The notes under the pieces were generated by a model that searched no databases, was not told the origin of the DNA, and worked only from the letters and a program-made list of their open reading frames with translations. A stretch of DNA of 64,000 bases, taken from positions 1,116,001-1,180,000 of the forward strand of contig NW_024468251.1 of assembly GCF_002104995.1 (NCBI RefSeq). The letters run 5' to 3'. Below, piece after piece: positions 11,253 to 21,706 of this stretch (position 1 is the stretch's first letter; each line of letters starts with the position of its first letter). The translations under genes and the position numbers were made by a program. The stretch is from Linderina pennispora. Taxonomy: Eukaryota; Kickxellomycota; Kickxellomycetes; Kickxellales; Kickxellaceae.

Positions 11253-13931
11253 ATGCTTGAGCAGGACGTTATTGACGACGTGGCCATGGACGAAGAGCAC
11301 GAGGAGGGAGAGGATGGCCCTGCATTCACTGAAGAGGAGCTGAGCGAGGAGCTGCAGCGGTACCGCAACGTTGTGCTGTCGGCCTGTTCGTCACTTGGCA
11401 ACCTACAGCCAGTAGCTCCTAAAGCTGCGGCTAACAAAGATGACCCGGCCACACAAGCGACCGAGAAACCATTGGAGGGCGGCCAGGAGCCCAAGGAAAA
11501 AGCAGGGCAGGAGCAAATCAAGATGGAATACGTGCCCAGCAGCGACTGTCTCGCATCTCTGAAGGATATAAAGCGCTACATCCAGATGGACGAGCGGGGT
11601 GATGGCAAACTGGTCTTGCAATGGCTTGGTGAGTGGGGTATTCTCAAATCCGACATTATCCCTATTTTCACATTGAGTGTCAAGAAGCTGATGAGTGACT
11701 CGGCAAACCAGGCAGGCCAGGAGCGGCTATCTGAGCCAGACCGTGATTATCTGCTCAAGACCATCATGATGTGCGTTGAGCTTTTTGTGTTTCTGACATG
11801 GAGCATGGAGTCAGAGCCTGAGGAAGTATATACGCGGTTTATCCGAATTCTGCGCTCATACAAGGCCATGTTTGCTGACAGCAAAGTCATTTCGAGCATG
11901 ATGGCGGTTGTTGTCATGTACCTGCGCAAGAACCACTACACAAGCCGCGAGAGCATGCTAATCAAGGGCATTCTGTATGTATTCCGCAATATCCTGGCCA
12001 TTCCCGACCCGCTGATCTCGCCGACATCCAAGGGTCTGACTAAGATCGAGGTACAGGACCGACTGATTGCTGTCCTGGAGAAGGAGATGGCGGTCGACTT
12101 CTTCTTGACGCTGATGTCGTCAGCCGACCAGCCGCGGTTTAAAGAACTCCGGGCAACCCTGTTGGATATTATATATTACCTGTTCTACCGTGTCCCGCCG
12201 TCGGCCCTGTTCGACAGGCCGCAGACATGGTTCAAGGGGACCAACCCAAACGCGCGGATCGGTCGGCACAACAACTTTGGTGGTGTCTACGCGGTGTCCA
12301 CTGGTGATGGCATTGTCATGCCTGTTTTCAGTGCCAAAGAGGCCCTACAGCCGTTCGCCAATTTGTTCAGGAAGGCAGCACACGTGCAGAAGCCAAAGGC
12401 GACAGAGCACACAACTGTCGACAAGCAGTGGCGGCCAATCGACCTTGAATGTGTGGCGACACTGCGCAGGATCGCGGCTATGTTCATCGAGAGCTGCTTC
12501 AACCCGTTCGTCAGCGCCTTGTTTGAGGATGTCAAAGCCAACATGACAGCGATGAAGGAGCAGATGCCGCGGCTCCTCTACATTTCGGCTTATTTTGTCG
12601 ACATCTCGCTGGCCAACGACAACATCGACCTGGGCAGCATCTGTGCCTTGGTCCAGTCGCACATATTTGGACTCATAATGCGCTGCACCAACGACTTTTT
12701 GGACCTGCGGCAGTGGGCGGCGCTGGACCCGGCAATGTACTGCATCCAGCAGATTTTAACGTCGCTGACCAAGATGCGCGGCTCGAAGCTGGACGCGCTC
12801 AGCGACAACGTGCTGGGAAATTTGTTTTACGATGGCGATGCCCTGGATTTGTTTGTCAAGATGTGCCGCGTCTTCAAGCCAACCAAGAACACGCGCGAGT
12901 TCTTGCTGCAGGTTGCGCAGACTGTCGAGGCATTCTTGTCGACACTGCGTGCCTACGCAGAATCCAAATCGAGCATGTTTGTGCGCAAGAGAGTGAAGAA
13001 GAGAAAGCACAGCACCAAGGTACAAGCAGACGAAGACGATGGCAACGCATCGGACGAGCTGGAGACCAATGCGCCACCACCAGCAGAACCTGCAGAGCCA
13101 ACAACCAGAGAGTCCGAGGCAGGCAACGGAGACGAAGAGCAAGACGTTGATAACAGTGATGGGGACGACAATAGGCCAGAGTATGCCGAGGTTGAACGAG
13201 TATTTGATATGGGCAAATACGAGCGCGCATTTGCCACGGCCGAGGTCGTCAAGGCTTACAGCTTCCTGCTCACGCCGCCGCTGGGCACCGAGTATGTGCT
13301 TCCCATGTTCTTCCGCATTGCTGTTACACACAAGCGTCCGCAGCTGTTCTTCAAGCGCGCCGTCATGCTGCGACTCTTGGTTCTGTTTGACGACAAGTAC
13401 ACGTATCCGAGACGTGGTGAGCTGATTGACTTGGCAGCGTGGATCTTCCGCCAGTACAGCATGGTGCTGAGCAGCCCGGCGCTGACACACCAGTTCAAGG
13501 CAGAGGACATCAACAATAAGCTAGCCATGGAGTGCATGCTTGCTTTCTTGAAGACGTCAAAGGCAGGCACGGCGGTCGAGCCCGTCATTACACGCCATCT
13601 GATTACACTGCATGCATCAAACGAGAGTGACCAGGAACAAGATGGAGCAGAGGCCAGTGCCGGAGAGGATACCAGACCTAGCAGCAGCAACGAGGAGGCA
13701 CCCATGGCGAACCAGGCTAAAGCAACCACTAGTGAATGTACTAGCCAGGCCGCCATTAGTAACAGCAACAGCAACAGCAACAGCAACAGAAACATTATGG
13801 ACGAGTACCCGAGCGACGAGGAGCTGGGCTGGAGTCGTGACGCATACCCGATAGGCAGCACAGTGAACCAGGACCCGCAAATCGACGAGGACGAGGACCA
13901 GCTGGGTGCAGAGATGTTTATGGATTTTTAA
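11253..13931 (+). CDS. Timeless/Tof1/Swi1 replication fork protection protein
   Basis: This is one uninterrupted frame of 892 aa. I start at the ATG at 11253 because it follows a C/T-rich leader and begins MLEQDVIDDVAMDEEHEE, although the frame stays open upstream to 10968. The TIMELESS domain starts near residue 35 with LQRYRNVVLSACSSLG and runs as an alpha-helical repeat to about residue 430. A basic patch (RKRVKKRKHS) and an acidic linker follow, then the conserved C-terminal core (FFKRAVMLRLLVLFDDKYTYP) and an acidic tail. With Csm3/Tipin it stabilises stalled forks and supports the S-phase checkpoint and cohesion. An AACAGC repeat at about 13760-13790 encodes Asn-Ser pairs. It lies tail-to-tail with the GMF gene, 57 bases apart. 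Confidence 0.93.
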   Translation: MLEQDVIDDVAMDEEHEEGEDGPAFTEEELSEELQRYRNVVLSACSSLGNLQPVAPKAAANKDDPATQATEKPLEGGQEPKEKAGQEQIKMEYVPSSDCLASLKDIKRYIQMDERGDGKLVLQWLGEWGILKSDIIPIFTLSVKKLMSDSANQAGQERLSEPDRDYLLKTIMMCVELFVFLTWSMESEPEEVYTRFIRILRSYKAMFADSKVISSMMAVVVMYLRKNHYTSRESMLIKGILYVFRNILAIPDPLISPTSKGLTKIEVQDRLIAVLEKEMAVDFFLTLMSSADQPRFKELRATLLDIIYYLFYRVPPSALFDRPQTWFKGTNPNARIGRHNNFGGVYAVSTGDGIVMPVFSAKEALQPFANLFRKAAHVQKPKATEHTTVDKQWRPIDLECVATLRRIAAMFIESCFNPFVSALFEDVKANMTAMKEQMPRLLYISAYFVDISLANDNIDLGSICALVQSHIFGLIMRCTNDFLDLRQWAALDPAMYCIQQILTSLTKMRGSKLDALSDNVLGNLFYDGDALDLFVKMCRVFKPTKNTREFLLQVAQTVEAFLSTLRAYAESKSSMFVRKRVKKRKHSTKVQADEDDGNASDELETNAPPPAEPAEPTTRESEAGNGDEEQDVDNSDGDDNRPEYAEVERVFDMGKYERAFATAEVVKAYSFLLTPPLGTEYVLPMFFRIAVTHKRPQLFFKRAVMLRLLVLFDDKYTYPRRGELIDLAAWIFRQYSMVLSSPALTHQFKAEDINNKLAMECMLAFLKTSKAGTAVEPVITRHLITLHASNESDQEQDGAEASAGEDTRPSSSNEEAPMANQAKATTSECTSQAAISNSNSNSNSNRNIMDEYPSDEELGWSRDAYPIGSTVNQDPQIDEDEDQLGAEMFMDF

Positions 13932-13988
13932 TGTGATGCTGGAAGCGAGCTGTATTTGCAAACCAAGGAAAATAGATGCATGTGCACT

Positions 13989-14417
13989 TTAGCTAGCGTA
14001 CTTGCCCAGGTTCTCGTTGACCCAGTTAGCAGTCAGGTCCTCCTTGTTGCGCAGCAAATACACCTTGCCAAGCTGTGCCTCCTTCTCGAGCAGCTGCTGC
14101 GTGCTGGCGTACAGCATGGCAGCCATCGGTGCCGTGGTCTCGGGGCAGTAGTACACGTAGATGAGCGGGTACGAAACACGGCCGTCCGAGTACTCGTATT
14201 TGTAGCTAATGACCACGTACCGGGGCTCATCGTCTGGCAGCTCCTCGATGAGATCCTCGAGCGAGATGCTGTCGAACGACTCGTCAGGGACAACCAGGTG
14301 CTCTTTGCGGTTGATCTTGGCAATATAGACAGCCGAATCCGTGCCAGGCTTGCTGAACCGCAGCTTCTTCAGATCCGAAAGCACCTCGGGGGCAATCTGG
14401 CAGGTAACAGAGGCCAT
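13989..14417 (-). CDS. Glia maturation factor homologue (ADF-H domain)
   Basis: The ATG at 14417 gives 142 aa, the usual GMF length. The sequence is a single ADF-homology domain with RFSKPGTDSAVYIAKINRKE, EDLIEELPDDEPRYVVISY and a C-terminal LLRNKEDLTANWVNENLG. GMF proteins (Aim7 in budding yeast, Gmf1 in fission yeast) bind the Arp2/3 complex and not actin, and remove branched filaments. The frame is open upstream of the ATG to 14477, but that extension is hydrophobic, is not conserved, and is probably 5' leader. The gene shares a 517-base divergent promoter with SNRNP27. Confidence 0.92.
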   Translation of the reverse strand: MASVTCQIAPEVLSDLKKLRFSKPGTDSAVYIAKINRKEHLVVPDESFDSISLEDLIEELPDDEPRYVVISYKYEYSDGRVSYPLIYVYYCPETTAPMAAMLYASTQQLLEKEAQLGKVYLLRNKEDLTANWVNENLGKYAS

Positions 14418-14934
14418 CGTTGGAATGGTGCAGAGGTAAGATTGGAGAGAGGAATACAAATTCTGGTATGGCAACATAGGCGTTCAGCTGAAGGCGGTAT
14501 TTGCACACCAAAGGCTTTCCAGTACTATCTGACAGTATTATGGGGGGCATGCTATATAGTCACTATTGACGTGTTTTCATGAAATATATATTGAGAAGCC
14601 AGGCATGAATCGCTCTCCTAACAGACGAGACCCGTCTGAGTTTCAAAAAAAAAAAAACACTTGTGCGGGCCTTACCGCTCAAATCGTCCCTGCTCCAGTG
14701 CCGCCATCATCACCATCGCAACTCACACCCATACATGACAGTGGCCCAAAATGCGGGCCAATTGCCAAAGGGCAGGCGAGGAGCAGCGCTTCGCAAACTC
14801 ATCCCGTTCTCGACCCCACTGTTTGCCTCACAACTGACTTTCTTTTTGTTTTCAGCTAGACACACGCGAAAATTGGAACTCAATCCACAGTAGGCGTCCC
14901 CTCTATACAACGACATCAGGCATTTCTTTAAAAG
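14418..14934. promoter_or_regulatory. Divergent promoter between GMF and SNRNP27
   Basis: These 517 bases are the only upstream DNA for both genes. They include an A-rich run at about 14645-14656. A bidirectional promoter is inferred from arrangement only. Confidence 0.4.
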
Positions 14935-15474
14935 ATGGGTCGGGGCAGCAGCAGACGCTCCCGGTCTCCTGACGACCGGCGGAGATCCCGCAGGTCCAGA
15001 TCCCCCTCCCGCCGCCGGTCGCCATCGCCCAGCCGGCGCCGTACCAGCACGCGCTCCGATGACCGGCACCGTGACCGCAGTCGCCACGAGCGCCGACGCG
15101 GTGGATCACGGTCTCCGACGCGTCGCCGATCGCGCGAGCGATACGAATCGCGGATGTCGCCAGAGCAGCAGCAGCACCACGGACGATCACGTACAAAATC
15201 GCGCTCACGGTCGCCATCAGCGCACAGGCACCGTGCGAGAAGCAGCACACCGACGCCAATGCCCTCGCCGAAGCATGAAGAGACCAAAGATCTGAGCGGC
15301 ATGACCGAAGAGGAGCAGATGATGGCGCTGATGGGATTCGGCGGATTCGACTCTACAAAGGGCAAGAGCGTTGCAGGCAACTCGGATGGTGCAGCTAATG
15401 TGAAAAAGCAGCGCAAGTTCCGGCAATACATGAACCGCAAGGGCGGCTTCAACCGTCCGCTGGACAAGCACTGA
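14935..15474 (+). CDS. U4/U6.U5 tri-snRNP 27 kDa protein (SNRNP27)
   Basis: The 179-aa product has the family's two parts. The first 115 residues are an Arg/Ser-rich domain with many SRS and RRS units. The C-terminal 55 residues are the conserved SNRNP27 block, with [36 protein letters not shown] and a final [10 protein letters not shown]. It belongs to the spliceosomal tri-snRNP, where the conserved C-terminus contacts the U6 ACAGA region and helps select the 5' splice site. The gene is tail-to-tail with H2A, 82 bases apart. It is absent from budding yeast, which supports an intron-rich fungus. Confidence 0.93.
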   Translation: MGRGSSRRSRSPDDRRRSRRSRSPSRRRSPSPSRRRTSTRSDDRHRDRSRHERRRGGSRSPTRRRSRERYESRMSPEQQQHHGRSRTKSRSRSPSAHRHRARSSTPTPMPSPKHEETKDLSGMTEEEQMMALMGFGGFDSTKGKSVAGNSDGAANVKKQRKFRQYMNRKGGFNRPLDKH

Positions 15475-15556
15475 TTTTCCAAAATTTTTATATTACAAAA
15501 TGAAATTTATGTGGAAAAATACGATAACGCTTTCAGATGTAGCCTTAGTAAGAGAT

Positions 15557-15961
15557 TTAGAGCTCCTGCGAAGCAGCGCCGGCCTTCTTGCTCTTCTGGG
15601 GGAGCAGAGTATTGTGGATGTTGGGCAGGACACCACCCTGGGCGATGGTCACGTTGCCGAGCAGCTTGTTCAGCTCCTCGTCGTTACGGATCGCCAGCTG
15701 CAGGTGGCGGGGGATGATGCGGGTCTTCTTGTTGTCGCGGGCGGCGTTACCGGCCAGCTCGAGGATCTCGGCAGTCAGGTACTCGAGCACGGCAGCCAGG
15801 TACACGGGGGCACCAGCCGCAATGCGCTGGGCGTAGTTGCCCTTGCGCAGGTGGCGGTGGATACGGCCGACGGGGAACTGAATTCCAGCCTTGGACGAGC
15901 GCGACTTGGGTCCAGCAGACGACGAGATACCGGCCTTGCCTCCAGACTTGCCTCCAGCCAT
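15557..15961 (-). CDS. Histone H2A, copy 1
   Basis: The 134-aa protein has the full H2A fold: [17 protein letters not shown], the acidic patch region ([19 protein letters not shown]) and the docking domain ([13 protein letters not shown]). It ends in SQEL, the phosphorylatable DNA-damage motif of fungal H2A (H2A.X type). It is divergent from H2B copy 1 across an 801-base promoter. The whole pair is repeated in inverted orientation at 31403-32992. Copy 1 is intact. Confidence 0.98.
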   Translation of the reverse strand: MAGGKSGGKAGISSSAGPKSRSSKAGIQFPVGRIHRHLRKGNYAQRIAAGAPVYLAAVLEYLTAEILELAGNAARDNKKTRIIPRHLQLAIRNDEELNKLLGNVTIAQGGVLPNIHNTLLPQKSKKAGAASQEL

Positions 15962-16762
15962 TTTGATTTGGGTCTTTGTTTTTGGGTGCGTGGGTGCGTG
16001 TGCGTTTAAAAGCGACGGGTTGGGTCTTTGCTGTGGTGGAGCAAGAGCGAGAGAGAGAAAGTTATGTGTAGAGCGAGACTAGCCTGGCAGTCGGTGGGCT
16101 GTGTGGCATGCGGGCCTTTTATAACCACTGGCGCCGCCTGCCCAGGAAATTCGATTCTGCCAAAATCGGGCCCGTGGACTGTGCCTCGATTCCAGCCAAT
16201 CATGCACGCGGCCCATTTTCTGCGCTCTTTTTTTCTTTTTTGTCAGGGCGCTGGCGATCGGAGAAGCCAAGTTCGGCACGCCAGCACACTAGCAGCAAAA
16301 GGCAGCAGAAGGCAGCAGAAGGCAGAAGGCAGCAAAAAGCAGCAGAAAAGCAGCATGGCTGCGCTGGGTCCTCTGGCTGCAGCTGTGCGTGCTGCCGGAG
16401 CAGTGCCCTGCTGCAAATTGCCCCGCTGCGCATTGCCACACGCGTCCACACGCGCACTGCTCCGGCAGAAGCCCTCGCTGCACCCGTCCCGACAGCGCCG
16501 GGCATGGCGCCGGGCATGGCGCCTCGATCTGGGCGCAACAAAATCACGGGTCAGAGGGCTGGGATCAGCCGGGCCAATCATCAGGCCCCAATCGAGACGC
16601 GCCTCGCTGGTGGATTTGTCTCGCATGGGGCATGGGCTCGGCGAAATTCTTATAAAAGCACGGCCAGCACCGCGCCTCGCTCCGGGCAGTGCTTTTCTTT
16701 TTCTAACTCCACGTTACTTTAACACACTCGCTACACCCACCACCACACGAACAAAAGACAAA
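15962..16762. promoter_or_regulatory. Divergent H2A/H2B promoter, copy 1
   Basis: A TATA box for H2A reads on the minus strand at about 16115-16125 (GTTATAAAAGG), and one for H2B reads at 16650-16658 (TTATAAAAG). CCAAT boxes lie at 16196-16202, 16574-16580 and 16588-16592. The centre holds a 15-bp inverted repeat (16392-16406 with 16454-16468), a GCAGAA-rich tract at about 16290-16350 and the direct repeat GCCGGGCATGGC near 16497-16525. Nearly the whole region, including the TATA boxes, is kept in the second pair, which argues for joint histone control. Confidence 0.75.
16392..16468. repeat. 15-bp perfect inverted repeat in the histone promoter
   Basis: CTGCCGGAGCAGTGC at 16392-16406 pairs with GCACTGCTCCGGCAG at 16454-16468 across 47 bases. 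The same arms occur at 32070-32084 and 32133-32147 in the second histone promoter. It may be paired binding sites for a histone gene regulator. Confidence 0.8.
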
Positions 16763-17134
16763 ATGGCTCCCAAGGTTTCCGACAAGCCCGCTACCGGCGG
16801 TAAGGCCCCCGTCAAGTCTGTTGGCGAGAAGAAGTCGCGCAAGGTTGTCCGCAAGGAGACCTACTCGACCTACATCTACAAGGTGCTCAAGCAGGTGCAC
16901 CCCGACACCGGTATCTCGAACAAGGCCATGTCGATCATGAACTCGTTTGTCAACGACATCTTCGAGCGCATTGCCTCGGAGGCCTCGAAGCTGGCTGCCT
17001 ACAACAAGAAGTCGACCATCACCTCGCGCGAAATCCAGACTGCCGTCCGTCTGCTGCTGCCCGGAGAGCTGTCGCGCCACGCCGTGTCCGAGGGCACCAA
17101 GGCCACCACCAAGTTCGTCGCCGCCTCCAAGTAA
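16763..17134 (+). CDS. Histone H2B, copy 1
   Basis: The 123-aa protein has a short basic tail, then [11 protein letters not shown]-like H2B core sequence ([20 protein letters not shown]), [15 protein letters not shown]-type helix and the C-terminal helix ending [17 protein letters not shown] with the ubiquitin-acceptor lysine region. The start is the ATG at 16763, after a short A-rich leader. The long open frame upstream is only promoter DNA. It is paired divergently with H2A copy 1 and is intact. Confidence 0.98.
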   Translation: MAPKVSDKPATGGKAPVKSVGEKKSRKVVRKETYSTYIYKVLKQVHPDTGISNKAMSIMNSFVNDIFERIASEASKLAAYNKKSTITSREIQTAVRLLLPGELSRHAVSEGTKATTKFVAASK

Positions 17135-18810
17135 ACTGCAAGGAACGCAAAAAAACGCGGAACGGTTGAAGAATTGCGCGTCGTCTTTTTGTTGGACCAT
17201 CTTAATCACACACTACCTTTACGCGATTAGCTTTTTTCTCAACAGCTTGAGTTTGCCATGTAATTATACATTTCAAAAATAACCCACTCGCCTTCTTGAG
17301 CCATGTACGAAAGACCAATTCTGGATATGCAGTTAGGAGTTTGCGCATGAACGCTTTTTGTTCAACTCGAAACGTCGTGATGGCTCCCTATTTTGCAAAC
17401 TGGCTCGTGGCTCGCTCCGGCTCGGAATAGACCAATCGACCAACCCAGCAGTATCCTCAAAAACACCAGATAACCGAGCTCATACTGGTATCCTTGAGTA
17501 AGGGTTGTCAGGTATGTTCCATGCCAGATGTAGTGGCAGCGACAATGTTACCTATTATTCCATGCCAATATTTGACGTGGAAGTTTCCTGCTGCTATCGC
17601 AACCACATCTCCATTATCTTATCTAGCAGTACAACCCATGCATTCCTTTCGTGAAGAAATTAATTCTCTTAATTGCTAGGAAAGCTCCACGTATCCTTGG
17701 CTCAACAAAAAGCAGCTTATCTGCGAGCTCTAGGAACCCCTTGGAATGAGTGTGCTGGCGTTGCTACCACCTTTCAAGAGCCGTCACAGTTCAGATATGG
17801 CTATCACAATGCTAAGGGCCATCATGGCCCACTCTATCATACTGTAAATCACGTGCGGTTCTCAGAATACTGCGAAAGACAGGTGCCTAGCAGGAATACG
17901 CTTTCACATGCGTGAGCTGCATTGGATGCTCGTTGGGACCAGGTGGCAGCGACAGTCCTTCCATGTACCCCCAACGCTATTGGCAATAAGGTGGTTGTGC
18001 AGCTCAAGTGCGCCCAGCAGGGGAGTCAGCCTTGTACCTGAGCACCGAATTCTATGCGCGGATTTGTTGGTCGACAGATGTCCTGGGAGGACTATCAATC
18101 AGCAAGGCGTCAATGCACCAAGCGCGCAGAGGCTTGATTATCGGGTGGAGCTCATGTAGGAGAAATAATCGGCATGCGAAGGGCTCGCGAGTGGCAGCCA
18201 CCACGCCGATTGGCTCCACCGGTAGGCGGTTATTGTCTCGTTCCGGCTGGGGGAGCGGTGGACGCGGTCTGGCCAAAAAATCTTTTGTTTACTCGACAGC
18301 AGTTTTTTTGAGCCGTATAGAAAGGTGCCGCGACAAATCAGGCCCCAGTTGTCCGCAAGATGTCCACTACATAAATTTCTGCTTCTCCCTTGACCAGTCC
18401 TTTCTTGCTTCCTGCTTCTTGGTGGTTATAATTTTTCTCTACTGTCTTCCGACACCCGCCTCGCTTTCTCATACACCTCTTCCCGCTTTTCATCACCCGC
18501 CTCACCTGCCGGTCTGTCTATATAGAAGCACCGTCCCGTCGCCTTCAAACCTCCCCTTGACACCTCTCCCACTCCCCCCAACATACACCTGAAAGGCATC
18601 AGTCGCACCTCTGCACTTTCAAACCTATTTTGTTACCTGGCGAAAGCGCTTCTCCCCTTCGTCCCCGCACCAGCTCATATTACCTTTCTCTCATCTGTTG
18701 CAGTAATTACCAGTTCAGAGGCTGAATTCCCGCTACGCTCCTTGAACAGCAAGCAAGCACAAACCTATTTATTCCATAGAGCCCGATCAGTCTATCCCTT
18801 CAGCGCAGTT
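17135..18810. other. Long intergenic region before ELO
   Basis: I see no gene in these 1.68 kb. Short ORFs are unconserved. The final 450 bases are C/T-rich, with a CTATATAG element at about 18518-18525 that may act as the TATA region of the elongase gene, leaving a leader of about 250 bases. Confidence 0.5.
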
Positions 18811-19701
18811 ATGAGCAGCAGCGGCATTCCCACAGAGCAGCTTGTGGCAGCTCCCTTCAACGTCTACAGTCCAGACGCATGGCTGGGCGAAGCGTACAAG
18901 GCATTTGGTGTTGACAAGTCACAATGGCACTGGGTGAACGGCTCGACGCCGCTCTCGACCTGGAAGGAGGTCGGCATCGGCATGGTAGTTTACCTGACGA
19001 CCATCTTCGGTATCCAGTTCCTGATGCGCTCGCGCAAGGCATTCAAGCTGCAGCGCGCAGCGCAGATCCACAACCTGTTCTTGACTGCAGCGTCGTTCGT
19101 CCTCCTTGTGCTGTTTGTCGAGGAGCTGGCCCCCATGCTGGCCAGCCACGGTCTGTTCTTTTCGGTGTGCGACGAGCAGGCATGGACGCAGAAGCTCGAG
19201 GTCCTGTACTTCCTCAACTATCTGACAAAGTGGCTCGAGTTCACTGACACTGTTTTCCTGGCGCTGAAGAAGAAGCCGCTGCAGTTCCTCCACGTCTACC
19301 ACCACACGCTGACCATGGTTCTGTGCTTCACGCAGCTCAACGGACAGACGTCGGTGTCGTGGGTTGTCATCACGCTGAATCTGGCTGTGCACGTTGTCAT
19401 GTATTTCTACTACTTCCTTGCGTCGTGCGGCATCCACCCGTGGTGGAAGAAGTATGTTACGACCATGCAGATCGTCCAGTTCATCATTGATCTTGGCTTT
19501 GTCTACTACTGCACGTACCAGCTCATTGCCTCGCGCTACTACTCGAGCATGCTGCCGTACCGTGGCACTTGCCAGGGAACTGAGGAGGCTGCGATCTTTG
19601 GCTGCGCACTGCTGTCGTCGTACCTGCTTCTGTTCATCCAGTTCTTCCAGCGCACATACTCGAAGAAGCGGGCTGCCAGCAGGGCCAAGAAGACCCAGTA
19701 G
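18811..19701 (+). CDS. Very-long-chain fatty acid elongase, ELO family
   Basis: The 296-aa membrane protein has the ELO signatures: KWLEFTDTVFLALKKK, the catalytic histidine box HVYHH, TLNLAVHVVMYFYYFLAS and a Lys/Arg-rich C-terminus (YSKKRAASRAKKTQ) suited to ER retention. It condenses malonyl-CoA with long-chain acyl-CoA in the ER, the first step in making very-long-chain fatty acids for sphingolipids or polyunsaturated lipids. About seven hydrophobic helices are evident. Motifs alone do not show whether the substrate class is saturated (Elo2/3-like) or polyunsaturated. I chose the ATG at 18811, as upstream frame continuation has no ATG. Confidence 0.93.
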   Translation: MSSSGIPTEQLVAAPFNVYSPDAWLGEAYKAFGVDKSQWHWVNGSTPLSTWKEVGIGMVVYLTTIFGIQFLMRSRKAFKLQRAAQIHNLFLTAASFVLLVLFVEELAPMLASHGLFFSVCDEQAWTQKLEVLYFLNYLTKWLEFTDTVFLALKKKPLQFLHVYHHTLTMVLCFTQLNGQTSVSWVVITLNLAVHVVMYFYYFLASCGIHPWWKKYVTTMQIVQFIIDLGFVYYCTYQLIASRYYSSMLPYRGTCQGTEEAAIFGCALLSSYLLLFIQFFQRTYSKKRAASRAKKTQ

Positions 19702-19929
19702 GGGCCAAAAATTACTGTTTTTCCAGACTTTTAAATTCGAGCGTGTTTTATTCCTCCAGAACTCACCCCGCGCTCTTTTGTTGTAAATTTAGAACAGCCA
19801 AGGCTCTCCACCCATGTGCATCACGCGCATCATGGCGCAGCCACTGCCTTGCGCATATCCCACCACATCAAGAGGTGGCGCTTGTAGCATAAAATTCCGC
19901 TCAGCATGTATTTCTTCTCACATAATCTA

Positions 19930-20472
19930 TCAGAACAGCGCGTCCTCCTCACGCAGATATTCGCCGTTATCGGACTGGTGGAACACAACAATGCCGGTCG
20001 GGTCGACCTTGCGCATATCGACAGTAGACCGCGCACTGACACCAAAGCCCAGGGGCACATCCGCCATATTAAAGATCACCACGCCTTGGTGCTCGGGAGT
20101 ATCCTCAGTGACCCTTCCAATATGCGCCTTGACGATGTGGTTTCCGTACAGGAACGGCATCTCGCCGTTGGGCTTCACCCAGACTTTGTACTTTGCGTAC
20201 TGTGCGAGCAGCGGCAGGGCGGTGATGTGCATGCGGAACTTGCCGGTCTTTGTGAATTTGCCAAAGCAGGTGCCGAGCGAGATCAGGTTGTGGCGGCCCA
20301 CGGAGGTCGCCTTGCGCATGATGCTCTCGGAGACATAGTATACGCGGTCCTTTTGTAACCGGAAGCAGTACGGCTCGTCCGGCCGGTCGATCAGGTGCAC
20401 GATGTTGCGGCCAATGTACTTGGTCAGCTTCTCGAACAGCACCTTTGTCTCGTCGTCAGTCAGGGGTCTCAT
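19930..20472 (-). CDS. 60S ribosome biogenesis protein NIP7
   Basis: The ATG at 20472 gives 180 aa, the family length. The N-terminal alpha/beta domain starts [20 protein letters not shown], and the C-terminal PUA domain contains [21 protein letters not shown] and [15 protein letters not shown]7 acts in the nucleolus in pre-60S assembly and 27S rRNA processing with Nop8 and the Rok1/Nop53 network. The frame is open upstream to 20640, but that stretch reads as C/T-rich leader. There is no frame break. Confidence 0.95.
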   Translation of the reverse strand: MRPLTDDETKVLFEKLTKYIGRNIVHLIDRPDEPYCFRLQKDRVYYVSESIMRKATSVGRHNLISLGTCFGKFTKTGKFRMHITALPLLAQYAKYKVWVKPNGEMPFLYGNHIVKAHIGRVTEDTPEHQGVVIFNMADVPLGFGVSARSTVDMRKVDPTGIVVFHQSDNGEYLREEDALF

Positions 20473-20802
20473 TGTGGTGGAATTGGAGGGGGTTGGGAGG
20501 AAAGTACAGAAGCAAGCGAAAAGGGGCGAGGACGGTGCTGGGGAAAGCCTGCTGGCACTACTGGTGCGCTTAGAATTGAAAAACTTTCGGCAAAAAAAAG
20601 TGATGGTTGCTGGGCCTGATAAAATCACCAGAGCAATCACGCCGAATTAGATTTTATATGAATCGTACTCTTTCCGCCTGATCGCAGCGTGTGCTTTTCG
20701 ATGCGACAAGAGCGCCAGTGTATTTGGCGCGCGCAGGCAGACAGGCGCTGGGTCACCCTCTTTTCAGCATTATCCTTTCCGGAACGAAATTAAACTCGAA
20801 AA

Positions 20803-21537
20803 ATGGTATGCACAACCGAATCGCACTTCTGAGTACGCGACGGATTCAACGAGGGGTGGATGGATACGGGGGAAATCGGTCAAACGGGCGGGCGGGATGT
20901 GTCCCAATTTTGGGGCTAGAAATTCGCAGCTTCAGCATTCGGACTGGGCTGGAATGGCCCGCCAAGTTGCTGCCGTCTCCCTCCACAACACCCCTCTGCC
21001 CTCTCAGACCCGAATCTCGGCGGGCGGAATGGACCGCTGCGCTAACTCTGACAAGGCTTGCTAATCAAAGACACTCGTTGCGTTTTACTTTTATAGCCGA
21101 CCCGTTTTAGCCACAATCGCAAGCTGCGTGGACACGTCTCTGCCGGTCACGGTCGTATTGGCAAGCACCGCAAGCACTCTGGTGGTCGCGGTATGGCTGG
21201 TGGTCAGCACCACAACCGCATCCACATGGACAAGTACCATCCGGGTTACTTCGGTAAGGTCGGTATGCGCTACTTCCACAAGACGCAGAACAAGCTGTGG
21301 CGCCCGGTCATCAACGTTGACAAGCTGTGGACTCTTGTCGATGGCGAGTCCAAGGCCCAGGTTGCCGCCAACAAGGAGCTCGCTCCGGTTGTCGATGTTC
21401 TGCGCGGCGGCTACGCCAAGGTCCTGGCCAACGGTCGCCTGCCCAGCAAGCCCATCATCGTCAAGGCCCGCTACGTCTCGCGTCTGGCTGAGAAGAAGAT
21501 CAAGGCCACCGGCGGTGCTGTCGTGCTCTCGGCTTAA
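20803..21537 (+). CDS. 60S ribosomal protein uL15 (RPL28/L27a)
   Basis: Exon 1 is the ATG alone (20803-20805). An intron of 291 bases (20806-21096, GTATGC to TTATAG) follows, then exon 2 at 21097-21537. The joined protein begins [20 protein letters not shown] and is 147 aa. It has the Gly/His-rich N-terminus ([20 protein letters not shown]) and uL15 core ([20 protein letters not shown]). An intron directly after the start codon is common in fungal ribosomal protein genes. A polyadenylation-like AATAAA lies at 21563-21568. Confidence 0.96.
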
Positions 21538-21706
21538 AGCGCGTTTCTAATTGCTTCTCAACAATAAAATGCACTTTATTCAAGTGGTCTTTGTATTCAA
21601 CCGACACATGCTCTGGATGTCTCGTCGCATGGCACTGTGTATAATGTGCCATGTACATGCATTGAGCGTACTGTTGAAGTGATGTATGGGGGGTTTAGCT
21701 GAAAGT

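Noticed and set aside
12756-13490. 244-codon minus-strand frame inside Timeless
   Set aside because: Antisense shadow of the conserved Timeless C-terminal region; no domain or promoter.
16290-16350. CRISPR-like repeat array (GCAGAAGGCAGCAGAAGG...)
   Set aside because: A simple-sequence tract in a eukaryotic promoter with no spacer structure; its length varies between the two histone copies.
16028-17134. H2B with a 245-residue N-terminal extension
   Set aside because: The extension is the divergent histone promoter, including TATA and CCAAT boxes. The true start is the ATG at 16763.
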